NCBI RefSeq assembly: GCF_015523185.1
Contig: NZ_WAKV01000085.1
Coordinates: 1-38,078 of the forward strand
DNA length: 38,078 nucleotides
Direction of reading: 5' to 3'
DNA from: Thermococcus sp.
GTDB lineage: Archaea; Methanobacteriota_B; Thermococci; Thermococcales; Thermococcaceae
Of this stretch, positions 8,774 through 15,985 are shown in pieces. The first letter of the stretch is position 1, and every line of letters begins with the position of its first letter. Under the pieces are notes generated by a model. That model had not been told where the DNA came from. It saw only the letters and a program-made list of their open reading frames with translations, and did not search any database. The position numbers and the translations under genes are program-made.

Positions 8774-9576
8774 TACGAAACGGCACGTGGACCTTTAAGG
8801 ACGGGACGTTCTATCAGGCTCTCAGGCTGGAAAGCGGAAAAGCTGGGATAGTCGCCTATGATGGGGACTTTCATTTCCCCGAGGACTGGAGCAGGGCTGA
8901 GAGAAAAGAGGCTAGAGAAAAAATAAGCTTCGTCTTAGGTCTGAACATGGATTTGGACTCCTTTTATGCCCAGATAAGCGATTCGCCCTTTGAGTTTCTC
9001 GTTGATGAATTTTATGGACTGAGTGCTCCTGCCTCCCCAAGTCCCTACCAGGCCCTCGTCGAGGTCATAGCCCAACAGCAGGTTAACTTCGATTTCGCCC
9101 AGAGGACGATTGGAAACCTCGTCAAGCTGGCAGGAGAACCGGTTAGGGAGCTTTACCTCTTTCCCACCGCGGAGAAAATTAATGAGTTAGGTGAGGAGAA
9201 GCTTAGGGAGGCAAGACTCGGTTACCGCGCTGGCTACATAAAGTCCCTCACGGAACTTTACCTTGAGGGAAAGCTGAACCTCGAACTCTGGGACTGGGGA
9301 ATAGATAGGGCAATCAGATACCTTACCAGATTCAGAGGGGTAGGAAAGTGGACCGCGGAGCTGTTTCTGGCTTATGGATTGAGAAAAAACGTTTATCCAG
9401 CTGGAGACCTTGGTCTCAGGAGAGGGATAGCAAAGATTTTCGGAAAGCGCCTAAAGGAAGTCAAAGAGAAGGACGTTCGGGAGATTATAGGACCCTACGG
9501 GGAGTGGAAGGGACTTTTGGCCTTTTACATCCTCTGCTATGACCGAAAGACCGAGATGGAGCGGAGAAAAAGATGA
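8770..9576 (+). CDS. HhH-GPD DNA glycosylase (AlkA-like)
   Basis: This base-excision-repair glycosylase removes damaged bases, probably alkylated purines. The 268-residue product has an N-terminal beta domain (GTWTFKDGTFYQALRL), then the helical core with SPYQALVEVIAQQQVNFDFAQRT, the helix-hairpin-helix FRGVGKWTAELFL (about residues 188-200) and the catalytic aspartate in YPAGDLGLRRG (Asp213). There is no Lys in the hairpin and no Cys cluster, so a monofunctional AlkA type is favoured over Ogg or Nth. ATG at 8770 overlaps the preceding TGA as ATGA; an alternative in-frame ATG at 8734 would add 12 residues. The stop overlaps the next gene in the same way. Confidence 0.88.
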   Translation: MIRNGTWTFKDGTFYQALRLESGKAGIVAYDGDFHFPEDWSRAERKEAREKISFVLGLNMDLDSFYAQISDSPFEFLVDEFYGLSAPASPSPYQALVEVIAQQQVNFDFAQRTIGNLVKLAGEPVRELYLFPTAEKINELGEEKLREARLGYRAGYIKSLTELYLEGKLNLELWDWGIDRAIRYLTRFRGVGKWTAELFLAYGLRKNVYPAGDLGLRRGIAKIFGKRLKEVKEKDVREIIGPYGEWKGLLAFYILCYDRKTEMERRKR

Positions 9577-9890
9577 GTAGTGTTATCATAATGATTGACA
9601 GGGAAAAATTCAAGAATATTAAAAACAAGAATATAGTTTCGCTTATCGAAGAAAACCTTCCAAAGGCCGAGGAAACTCTGGAGGCCGAGAGGGAGGAGTT
9701 TCTCCGCGAAAAAATTGCAAAACTTGAGGGGAAGCTGGAAAAGATGAGTTCCGAGATTGAAGAGCTCAGGGAGTTCTATGAAAAGGCTCTAAGGGACGGG
9801 GAGTTGATGATGGCTGAAAAGGAGAAGCTGAGAAAGGAAAACGAGAAGCTCAGGGCAAAGCTAAAGGAAAAAGGAGTTCATAAATCGTGA
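9573..9890 (+). CDS. Coiled-coil protein in the glycosylase operon
   Basis: This 105-residue, highly charged protein has an N-terminal 35 residues (DREKFKNIKNKNIVSLIEENLPKAEE) that may form a small cap, followed by one long predicted coiled coil (about residues 40-100) with heptad leucines such as IAKLEGKLEKMSSEIEELREF and KEKLRKENEKLRAKLKEK. No catalytic motif is present. Its ATG overlaps the glycosylase stop (ATGA), so it is translationally coupled. A second possible ATG is at 9591. It is probably an oligomerising scaffold or partner for the neighbouring proteins; the family is unknown to me. Confidence 0.75.
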   Translation: MSSVIIMIDREKFKNIKNKNIVSLIEENLPKAEETLEAEREEFLREKIAKLEGKLEKMSSEIEELREFYEKALRDGELMMAEKEKLRKENEKLRAKLKEKGVHKS

Positions 9891-9908
9891 ACGAGCCGTT
9901 CATGGAGC

Positions 9909-10316
9909 GTGGACGAAATGAAGCTCCTTATCAAACCCGATAGGGGCTTTGGAAAAATCGAGGTTGAGCTGGATGAGAGTCTGTGGAAAAGGATTGAAGA
10001 ACTTGCCAGGCGTTACGGAGTTTCCCCAGAGAGAGTCGTTGAGATTGCGCTGAATGGGGAGTTCAAAAAACCCAGGGGAGACCTCGAAAAACTTGAGGAA
10101 AAAGTAGAGGAGCTCGAAAGAAAAGTCTGGAAACTTGAAATGGAGTACGCCCCGCTTAGATACAAGGCCTATGGAGTTAGCGAGGACAACAAAATCTTAG
10201 CAATTGAACTCTCGGGTTTAATAGCCGAAAACAACCAGCTGAGGCGCTTCCTTAGGCTCTCCCCGAACAGGAATCCTGAACTGAGAAAGCTTATATCCTA
10301 CTACCTCCAAGGCTAA
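9909..10316 (+). CDS. RHH-like/coiled-coil protein, last gene of the glycosylase operon
   Basis: A 135-residue product. The first 50 residues resemble a ribbon-helix-helix DNA-binding unit: a beta strand (GKIEVELDESLWKRIEELARR), then helix-turn-helix YGVSPERVVEIALNG. A coiled coil follows (about residues 58-80, LEKLEEKVEELERKVWKLE) and then helices near the C-terminus. The RHH assignment is by pattern only. GTG at 9909 is the longest start; ATG at 9918 is also good, with GGAG ten bases before it. The gap to the previous gene is 18 bp, so it belongs to the same operon. It immediately precedes the C/D-box RNA. Confidence 0.72.
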   Translation: MDEMKLLIKPDRGFGKIEVELDESLWKRIEELARRYGVSPERVVEIALNGEFKKPRGDLEKLEEKVEELERKVWKLEMEYAPLRYKAYGVSEDNKILAIELSGLIAENNQLRRFLRLSPNRNPELRKLISYYLQG

Positions 10317-10318
10317 AA

Positions 10319-10376
10319 CGCGGATGATGACAGCGAATTGCACTGATGTTGATGACGAGGACTGGCCCTGACGCCG
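10319..10376 (+). ncRNA. C/D-box guide sRNA
   Basis: This is a complete archaeal C/D-box sRNA by pattern: C box ATGATGA (10324-10330), 12-base guide, D' box CTGA (10343-10346), 2-base linker, C' box TTGATGA (10349-10355), 12-base guide, D box CTGA (10368-10371). A short GCG/CGC pairing flanks the C and D boxes. Both guides have exactly the 12-base spacing that archaeal 2'-O-methylation complexes (L7Ae, Nop5, fibrillarin) require. The D' guide would pair with TGCAATTCGCTG and the D guide with GGCCAGTCCTCG. By the box-plus-five rule both predicted targets are A residues. I could not place either target in rRNA or tRNA from memory. No promoter of its own is seen; it may be processed from the upstream operon transcript. 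Confidence 0.88.
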
Positions 10377-10465
10377 TCCCGGACGGGCCGTGAGGAATCC
10401 AAGACGGGATGAGCGAAGGCGATGATATACCCTATGAGCGCCGAGCCCGTCCGGGGCGTTGGACA
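10375..10465 (+). ncRNA. Strongly structured RNA element, possibly an H/ACA-like sRNA
   Basis: A 14-bp stem with one G-U pair joins 10375-10388 to 10445-10458 (core CCGGACGGGC / GCCCGTCCGG). Within it a GGCG/CGCC helix (10418-10421 / 10439-10442) closes a loop containing GATGA and TGAG, which is the arrangement of an L7Ae kink-turn or K-loop on the plus strand. An ACA follows the basal stem at 10463. These features resemble archaeal H/ACA pseudouridylation guides, but the distance from the internal loop to the ACA (about 19 bases) is longer than the usual 14-16, so the class is uncertain. It directly follows the C/D-box RNA. GC content is far above the surrounding intergenic DNA, as expected for a hyperthermophile RNA gene. 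Confidence 0.6.
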
Positions 10466-10485
10466 ATCAACAACTTTTGAAAAAA

Positions 10486-10493
10486 CTTATAAA
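10486..10493 (+). promoter_or_regulatory. TATA box of the amidase gene
   Basis: CTTATAAA, with an A-rich stretch before it (BRE position), is centred about 48 bp before the ATG at 10538. The resulting leader of about 22 bases carries CGGAGGT with 7-base spacing to the ATG. Confidence 0.6.
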
Positions 10494-10537
10494 CAAGAAT
10501 GCCCTTCTCTTGGCATTAACCAACGGAGGTGCCCCTT

Positions 10538-11515
10538 ATGAGGAGGTCTAGTCTCCTGCTAATATTCCTCCTGCTCTCCGCTGTGCCGATTTTCAGTGCA
10601 AGTTATGTTGGTGCAGTCCAGACGGACCTGAGTGGGTATACTATTTGTGTCGACGCAGGACATGGGGGCAGTGACCCGGGAGCAGTGGCCAATGGCGTTG
10701 AGGAGAAGAACATTAACCTTGCAATAGCCCTCAAGGTTGCAAAGCTCTTTGAAGAGGACGGAGCAAAGGTCGTCCTAACAAGGGACGGCGATTACTACGT
10801 TTCACTATCGGATAGAGTCAAAATAGCTAACTCAAACAACTGCGACATATTTATCAGCATACACGCCAACGCGGCCAGTGACTCCTCTGCAAGTGGGTTT
10901 GAGGTGTATCACTACTACGGTTCAACAAAGGGGAACGAGCTGGCAACCTACGTTGATGAAGAAATCGCCAAGGATATACCCCTTAAGAACAGGGGCGTTA
11001 AAGAAGCTGGCTTTTACGTTCTCAAATATACCTCAATGCCGGCAATCCTCATCGAGACAGGTTTTGTGACAAACACCTATGACGTTGGGGTAATAACCGA
11101 CGAAAACTATCAGTGGCGCTATGCCTACGCGATTCTCCATGGAGTCCAAAGGTACTTTGGCGTTCCAGTCCACGACCCGTTGCCGACCGTGACGGGTATA
11201 AGGTTCGCCGACCACGGAGACTACTTCAGAGTTGTGCTTGACGTAAGCCAGAGTACAGGGTATGAGACGTTCTATTACTACTACGGCTATTACATCGTCA
11301 TTGAGGTTCTAAACGCAACGCTCGCTGACCTGGGCTGGAATTCCGATGGAACGTGGCAGTATACCGAAACGGGCTCCTCAAGTGTGCCCTACATTTACGC
11401 AACGGAGTATGAGGGAACTGTCTACGTTGTTCTGGCACTTGGTCATCCATATCAGGGCTACAAAGACTTCACGCTTGAGAACCCCTACAGGATAGTCGTT
11501 GACGTCTACAGCTAA
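10538..11515 (+). CDS. Secreted N-acetylmuramoyl-L-alanine amidase family (amidase_3) protein with a C-terminal AMIN-like domain
   Basis: A secreted zinc hydrolase fold of 325 residues: signal peptide (about residues 1-22, no lipobox), amidase_3 domain (about 34-205), and a C-terminal aromatic-rich beta domain (about 218-325) that resembles AMIN. All four expected active-site residues are present: His42 in DAGHGG, Glu56 in VEEKN, His109 in SIHANA and Glu173 in ILIETGF. Bacterial relatives cut the amide between muramic acid and the peptide stem, but Thermococcales have no murein, so the real substrate is unknown; a cell-surface glycopeptide, S-layer part or competitor's wall are possibilities. 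The GGAGGT site fixes the ATG at 10538 rather than GTG at 10529. Confidence 0.88.
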   Translation: MRRSSLLLIFLLLSAVPIFSASYVGAVQTDLSGYTICVDAGHGGSDPGAVANGVEEKNINLAIALKVAKLFEEDGAKVVLTRDGDYYVSLSDRVKIANSNNCDIFISIHANAASDSSASGFEVYHYYGSTKGNELATYVDEEIAKDIPLKNRGVKEAGFYVLKYTSMPAILIETGFVTNTYDVGVITDENYQWRYAYAILHGVQRYFGVPVHDPLPTVTGIRFADHGDYFRVVLDVSQSTGYETFYYYYGYYIVIEVLNATLADLGWNSDGTWQYTETGSSSVPYIYATEYEGTVYVVLALGHPYQGYKDFTLENPYRIVVDVYS

Positions 11516-12591
11516 ACTGCCCCTACGTTTTCCAATATTTTTGGTATCTCATCGGGCTCAAGGGCGCTCTCGACTATGTAGCCCTTCTCCACGAGGATTC
11601 TCGAAATTAGCTCTTCTCTAGTGTAGCCGTCGAGCGTTCTGTCGCCGTAGAACATCAGCTCTGGAAGGAGAATAAGACCGAGTTCAACTTCCGGAAGTTT
11701 CCTAACTGCTCTCAACACGTCTCTACCCGTAAGCAGTCCGGCGGTTCCGATGTTCCCACCGAAGAACTCGTTTTTAACAGCGATGACAGGAATCTTTGGA
11801 AATATCCTCCTCAGCTCGGGGTAGGCCAGTTCGCCAGTGAGGATGTAAGTTTTTATGGCCGGCTCTATCTCAAAGGGCCCAACTTCGAGTCTCAGCTCGC
11901 CAAGGAGGGCCTTGAAAATCGGCGGAATCACGACCTTTATTCCCGTTTCCTTCCCAGCTTCGAGTGCAGTCTCCTTGACGAAAACGAGTTCTTCCCTTGT
12001 TAATGGCCTGACGTCTCTGTTGTACCTCGTTACGCCGACTGGGAAGAGCCTTACTTCAGCAACCTTCATCGAGGCTAAATCCTCTATTATTTCCCCGATG
12101 TCGTCCACGTTGTAGCCCGGTGTGAGGATTATGTCCGCTATGACTCGGAAGGTCTTGGCGACGAGGGGGAGAATGTCTATAAGCTTACCGGCGAGGGGGC
12201 TCCTCATGAGAGCAATCCGCTTTTCCTTCTTCGTCGTGTGAACTGAAATCTGTATCTCGTCGAGACCCGCTTTTTGGAGGTTCTCAATCCTCCTCTCATC
12301 GAGCCCGACGTTTCCGGCCGTGTCTGTAACCCGAACCCAGAGCTCTGGGTAGTGTTTGCTCACGTAGGCGATTCTGTTCTCAAGTTCTGGGTCGTTGAGG
12401 GTATCGTGAAAGGAAACCCTATAAATCATCTCCGGCGGGTTCTGGCGGAGGTAGCAGAAGAGGCAGAAGCTCCCGCAGGGGCCGGCTTTACTTGAGGGTG
12501 GAATAACGACCAAATCTTCCCTCTCATCAACGCCATCGAGCTCATACTTCGTTATCTTCCTCAGCTTGAAGTCCTCGGTAAACTCATACAT
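11512..12591 (-). CDS. Radical SAM protein with a DUF512-like C-terminal domain
   Basis: The 359-residue product carries [12 protein letters not shown] (Cys39, Cys43, Cys46), a CX3CX2C cluster for the radical-SAM iron-sulfur centre. The barrel follows ([54 protein letters not shown]). The C-terminal third, with [21 protein letters not shown], resembles DUF512 of bacterial PDZ-radical SAM-DUF512 proteins, but the N-terminal PDZ domain is missing. The reaction is unknown. The frame is open for 108 codons upstream, but the ATG at 12591 sits 25-26 bp from a TATA element, so a leaderless start there is favoured. It overlaps the amidase gene by 4 bp at the convergent ends. Confidence 0.85.
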   Translation of the reverse strand: MYEFTEDFKLRKITKYELDGVDEREDLVVIPPSSKAGPCGSFCLFCYLRQNPPEMIYRVSFHDTLNDPELENRIAYVSKHYPELWVRVTDTAGNVGLDERRIENLQKAGLDEIQISVHTTKKEKRIALMRSPLAGKLIDILPLVAKTFRVIADIILTPGYNVDDIGEIIEDLASMKVAEVRLFPVGVTRYNRDVRPLTREELVFVKETALEAGKETGIKVVIPPIFKALLGELRLEVGPFEIEPAIKTYILTGELAYPELRRIFPKIPVIAVKNEFFGGNIGTAGLLTGRDVLRAVRKLPEVELGLILLPELMFYGDRTLDGYTREELISRILVEKGYIVESALEPDEIPKILENVGAV

Positions 12592-12610
12592 GCCCCGATG
12601 TTGGAGCAGG

Positions 12611-12622
12611 CTTTTTAAAAGA
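12611..12622. promoter_or_regulatory. Near-palindromic TATA element shared by two divergent genes
   Basis: CTTTTTAAAAG is almost self-complementary. Its centre is about 25 bp from the radical SAM ATG on the minus strand and about 33 bp from the fap7 ATG on the plus strand. It can place a leaderless start for the former and a leader of about 7 bases for the latter. No second TATA is apparent in the 57-bp intergenic space. Confidence 0.55.
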
Positions 12623-12648
12623 TTAGCGTAAGAGTTCCGGGGATTGGC

Positions 12649-13182
12649 ATGATAATAGCGGTAACCGGAACCCCTGGAGTCGGGAAGACTACGGTCTCGA
12701 AGCTCTTGGCTCAAAGGCTCGGCTATGAATACGTAAATCTCAGGGACTACGCTATGGAGAAGGGCATTGGTGAGATGAAGGGTGATGAGCTGGAGGTTGA
12801 GGTTGATGAGCTGGTCTATAACTTCGAGAGGGATTTTGCAGGAAAAAACGTTGTCGTTGACGGTCACTTGAGCCACTTCCTTAAAGCCGACCTTGTGGTG
12901 GTTCTGCGCGCCCATCCAAAGCTTGTAGGCGAGAGGTTGAAGGCTAGAGGTTATTCAAAGGAGAAAATTGGGGAGAACGTTGAGGCCGAGCTCGTTGATG
13001 TAATCCTTGTTGAGGCCCTCGAGGAGAACGGGAACGTTATTGAGGTCAACACGACGGGAAAAACTCCCGAGGAAGTCGTTGATGAAATCATCGAGCTGAT
13101 TCAGAAGGGTGTTAAGAGGAGGGTAGGCGTTGTTGACTGGAGCGAGGTTTACGACGAGGTGATTCCCTACTTGCGCCTTTGA
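12649..13182 (+). CDS. Fap7/AK6-type adenylate kinase, ribosome biogenesis factor
   Basis: A small P-loop NMP-kinase fold of 177 residues with GTPGVGKTT at residues 7-15, an NMP-binding part ([15 protein letters not shown]), the DGHLSHFL strand and the lid-like [17 protein letters not shown]. It belongs to the hCINAP/Fap7 group. Archaeal Fap7 binds ribosomal protein S11 and helps mature the small subunit, with weak adenylate kinase activity. The 3' end overlaps nob1, another small-subunit maturation gene, by 16 bp in convergent orientation. The start follows GGGGAT. Confidence 0.92.
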   Translation: MIIAVTGTPGVGKTTVSKLLAQRLGYEYVNLRDYAMEKGIGEMKGDELEVEVDELVYNFERDFAGKNVVVDGHLSHFLKADLVVVLRAHPKLVGERLKARGYSKEKIGENVEAELVDVILVEALEENGNVIEVNTTGKTPEEVVDEIIELIQKGVKRRVGVVDWSEVYDEVIPYLRL

Positions 13183-13649
13183 CGTCTCCTTCTTTTGGGT
13201 ATAAGCCTTACTTGGCTTCCGCAGTCGGGACAGATTCCTTCTGGAGGCATCTCTTTAAAGCGCTTCCCACATCCTATGCAGACGTAGCTCCACCGGATTA
13301 CCCTTTTTATGCCCCGCTTTAGTGTTCTGAACTCTATTCCAAGTGTTTTTGCTATATTCTGGAGGTTGTAGTCGTCGGTGAGGAGTATTCCTTTGAGCTC
13401 GTAGGCCAGCGCGAGAACCTCAACATCGGCCTCGCTCAGTTCGTTTAGCTCGCCCGTTTTCCTCGCGGCGTCTTTAACGGCCTCGATACCCTTTCGCGAC
13501 GGGGCTAAAACCCTAACCTTGCCCGCGCTGATTAATCCTTCCAGGAAAAGCTTTGATTCGGGGTCCTTTACCTCCTCAACGACCTTTGGCGTGGTTACGC
13601 CTTCAACATCTACACCCTGTATGAATATAGCTGTGTCTATTACAAACAT
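13167..13649 (-). CDS. nob1: Endoribonuclease Nob1 (PIN domain plus zinc ribbon)
   Basis: Nob1 cuts the 3' end of 16S rRNA precursor in the last step of small-subunit maturation. The 160-residue product has the archaeal length. The PIN domain (residues 1-115) shows the acidic metal ligands Asp5 (FVIDTAIF), Asp75 ([13 protein letters not shown]) and Asp92/93 (LTDDYNLQN). A zinc ribbon with Cys124, Cys127, Cys140 and Cys143 follows, and the tail is very basic (KRRRRQRRK). The basic tail is encoded in the stretch overlapping the end of fap7. Confidence 0.95.
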   Translation of the reverse strand: MFVIDTAIFIQGVDVEGVTTPKVVEEVKDPESKLFLEGLISAGKVRVLAPSRKGIEAVKDAARKTGELNELSEADVEVLALAYELKGILLTDDYNLQNIAKTLGIEFRTLKRGIKRVIRWSYVCIGCGKRFKEMPPEGICPDCGSQVRLIPKRRRRQRRK

Positions 13650-13695
13650 GATAAGTTATTTTAGGACATTCATTCAAAAACCTTGGGGTGATACT

Positions 13696-14142
13696 TTGGT
13701 TACAAGAATTAAACCATTATACATCCCAGAAAACAAGGAGGAGGTTAAAGAGATATACTATCCTACTTGGCTTTATCTTTTTGATTACGTTGTCGAGCGA
13801 AGAATCTTTGGAGATATCATTGGGAAAATTACAATAGTCGTTGATGGCATAAGCGGACGTTCATACCTTGCAGATTCCTTCCCTGAGCTTGAGGAAATAA
13901 AAACAGAGGAAAAAGTGCTCGATCCTTCCATAAGTGAAGAGAAGGCTCTTGAAATAGCCCGGGACAAAGTTGAGACGTTTCTTTTCAGAAAATTCGCATA
14001 TTTGAAGTTTTCATACAGCCTCTCAAGAAAACACCTTGCGTACAAGCTGTTTTGGGCAAAGAAGAAGGGTAAAAGTTACTACCTCATGGACAGTATAACA
14101 GGAGATGAAATAGAAGTTCAGAAAATTGAAAGGTCAGAATAA
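13696..14142 (+). CDS. Hypothetical protein, possibly PepSY-like, with TTG start
   Basis: A 148-residue soluble protein of unknown function. The middle part (DPSISEEKALEIARDKVETFLF) followed by beta strands (FSYSLSRKHLAYKLFWAKKKGKSYYLMDSITGDEIE) resembles the strand-helix-strand layout of PepSY/YpeB-type units; this is a weak match by eye. TTG at 13696 is chosen because GGGGTGAT ends about five bases before it and a TATA-like TTATTTTA (13655-13662) predicts a start near 13685. An in-frame ATG at 13648 lies upstream of that promoter. Base composition and codon use are more AT-rich than most neighbours, hinting at later acquisition. The 3' end overlaps the symporter gene by 9 bp in convergent orientation. 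Confidence 0.7.
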   Translation: MVTRIKPLYIPENKEEVKEIYYPTWLYLFDYVVERRIFGDIIGKITIVVDGISGRSYLADSFPELEEIKTEEKVLDPSISEEKALEIARDKVETFLFRKFAYLKFSYSLSRKHLAYKLFWAKKKGKSYYLMDSITGDEIEVQKIERSE

Positions 14143-15645
14143 CTCATCAACAATACCAGCCAGCATCTTTAGTTCAGGAGTTGCAGAGCCTCCTCTAACG
14201 ATTATCTTCTTACCTGCTGCGTAGTCAACTATCTCCTGAATTTCTTGTGGAGGAGCCTTAGTGAGTAGGCTGATAACAACTATTGCAATACTTGCAAAGA
14301 CAAAGCCAGGTATCATTTCATACCAAGGATGCCAGCTAAGTCCGAGCTGTTTCCATAGTATAACAGTCACAGCACCTACTATCATTCCAGCAATAGCCCC
14401 TTCCTTAGTGGTTCTTTTCCAGTAGAGGCCGAAAATGACAACCGGCCCAAAGGAACATGCAAGCCCAGCCCATGCGTAAAGGACAAGCTTGAAAACAGTC
14501 TCCGTTGCACCGAGGGCAAGGTATATTGAGAGTAAGCTGACAACAAGAACGGAAATCCTACTTATCCACACAAGCTTATTTTGGTCTGCATCCGGATTTA
14601 TGAGCTTATTGTATATATCCCTCGCCAAAGCCGATGCAACGACGAGGAGATAGGAGTTTGCACTGGACATTATAGCAGCTGCCATGGCGGCTATAAGTAT
14701 TCCTGCAAAAACTGGGGGCAGCATTTCTTTGGTGAGCGCCATGAGGGATAGTTCGGGCTTTATCCCAGGAAGAAGAACTCGCGCAGCAACACCGCCAAGT
14801 GTTACGCCATAGAGGGCTATAACGGCCCATACAACCGCTGCAACCAAAGAATACTTCAGCATCTTCGAATCCTTAATTGCCATAAACCGTACATGGAGTT
14901 GGGGTTGTCCAAGATAACCAAGATACCCAATTGAAAGAAAGCCCAGTAAGGTTATTGGGGCTACCCATACGCTAGTTAGTTTGGGATCTATGGTGTACAG
15001 CTTGTCATACATAGTGGAGAGTCCACCTATTTTGGTTATTGCAAGGGCGGGGACTACGACTGCACCTATAAACATCAGTATTGCCTGTATAACATCAGTA
15101 TAAACCGCGGCTGCAAAACCACCGAGGAGGACGTATATCAGAACGGTTAAAGCACCTATTATTGCACCCCACTTGTAGTCTATTCCCGTAAGGAACTGAA
15201 GTGTCCTTCCCATGGCAACTGTCTGAGCTGCTGTATATGCAGTCAGGAATATGAATATTATAACAACCGCAATTATCCTGACGACGTGACTCTTGTCGTA
15301 GTATCTGGCTTCAAGAAAGTCCGGAATCGTTATTGCACCAACTTTTTCCGTGAAACGCCTTAGTCTTTTCCCTAGAACCGTGAAGTTTATCAACGGCCCC
15401 CCCGCACTTGTCATTGGGACCCAAACGCTTCCAAAACCAAGGCTATATCCTTTCCCAGGCATTCCTTGGAACATGTATCCACTCATGGCAGTTGCCTGAT
15501 GAGTTAGGGCTATTGTAAACGGGCCGAAACGCCTCTTTCCAAGGAAATATCCCTCAATAGATTCACTGCCTATTCTGTACGTTAGTATACCCACTGCAAT
15601 CATTGCAACAAGATACAATACAAAAGAAACCACCACTATATCCAT
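14134..15645 (-). CDS. Sodium/solute symporter (SSS family, PutP-like)
   Basis: An inner-membrane transporter of 503 residues with about 13 hydrophobic spans, the usual SSS length and topology. Family marks include the N-terminal GYFLGKRRFGPFTIALTHQATAMSGYMFQG segment, VGAITIPDFLEARYYDK, VLIYVLLGGFAAAVYTDVIQ and the AMAAAIMSSANSYLLVVASALARD helix, which carries the conserved Ser pair near the Na+2 site. Proline, pantothenate or another organic acid could be the substrate. It is divergent from the 5-oxoprolinase operon, so 5-oxoproline or proline uptake is an attractive guess. Its ATG abuts the stop of the small membrane gene upstream with no gap. Confidence 0.92.
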   Translation of the reverse strand: MDIVVVSFVLYLVAMIAVGILTYRIGSESIEGYFLGKRRFGPFTIALTHQATAMSGYMFQGMPGKGYSLGFGSVWVPMTSAGGPLINFTVLGKRLRRFTEKVGAITIPDFLEARYYDKSHVVRIIAVVIIFIFLTAYTAAQTVAMGRTLQFLTGIDYKWGAIIGALTVLIYVLLGGFAAAVYTDVIQAILMFIGAVVVPALAITKIGGLSTMYDKLYTIDPKLTSVWVAPITLLGFLSIGYLGYLGQPQLHVRFMAIKDSKMLKYSLVAAVVWAVIALYGVTLGGVAARVLLPGIKPELSLMALTKEMLPPVFAGILIAAMAAAIMSSANSYLLVVASALARDIYNKLINPDADQNKLVWISRISVLVVSLLSIYLALGATETVFKLVLYAWAGLACSFGPVVIFGLYWKRTTKEGAIAGMIVGAVTVILWKQLGLSWHPWYEMIPGFVFASIAIVVISLLTKAPPQEIQEIVDYAAGKKIIVRGGSATPELKMLAGIVDELF

Positions 15646-15747
15646 TCAAACTCCCTCCTCATCTTTGCTGAGATAGAAGTACGCTAGTGCCAGAAGGACG
15701 TATATAATAGGCACTCCAAACCACAAAAAGATTATCGACGCAGGCAT
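15646..15747 (-). CDS. Symporter small accessory membrane peptide (33 aa)
   Basis: This very short reading frame encodes MPASIIFLWFGVPIIYVLLA followed by LAYFYLSKDEEGV: one membrane helix with a charged C-terminal tail. Its TGA is directly followed by the symporter ATG (TGAATG), so the two are coupled. GGAGG lies 7 bases before the ATG at 15747; another ATG two codons upstream (15753) is too close to that site. Short one-span proteins encoded next to SSS symporters are known as symporter small accessory proteins, and the position, size and topology fit that group. A role in transporter assembly or stability is likely. Confidence 0.8.
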   Translation of the reverse strand: MPASIIFLWFGVPIIYVLLALAYFYLSKDEEGV

Positions 15748-15753
15748 TGTCAT

Positions 15754-15985
15754 GCCTCCGAGAGTTTTTTCATTTGTAAACGTTGATTTCAAATAATAAA
15801 TAGTTTTTGGTTTTAGTACTCTATTATCAATACACCAAAGAAAAATTCACAAAAACTAAATTTAAAATTGAATTTTGCTATTAGTTCTAATCAAAAATCT
15901 GATTTTAATTGCGAATTTATCAATATAAAGGAAATTTTAAAAATGTAAATTCACAAACCTTTATTTGGTGAATTTGGTGATGACA
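15754..15985. promoter_or_regulatory. AT-rich divergent promoter region between symporter and pxpABC
   Basis: This 232-bp stretch contains no gene and is far richer in A and T than its surroundings. For the minus strand, CTATTTATTATTTG (15789-15802) is a TATA candidate about 26 bp before a 23-base leader with GGAGG. For the plus strand, ATTTTAAAAA (15934-15943) is the likely TATA box, with AATATAAAG (15922-15930) as an alternative. ATTCACAAA occurs at 15949, a similar ATTCACAAAA at 15845, and the inverted form TTTGGTGAAT at 15964. Confidence 0.65.
15949..15973. promoter_or_regulatory. Candidate operator upstream of pxpA
   Basis: ATTCAC (15949-15954) and GTGAAT (15968-15973) form an inverted repeat with a 13-base spacer. 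It lies 6 to 30 bp after the best plus-strand TATA box, over the expected transcription start, where a bound repressor would block RNA polymerase. A partial third copy of the half site at 15845 supports protein binding. Confidence 0.45.

Noticed and set aside
12592-12915. 108-codon N-terminal extension of the radical SAM frame
   Set aside because: It crosses the divergent promoter and the start of fap7, has no family similarity, and the ATG at 12591 fits the TATA spacing.
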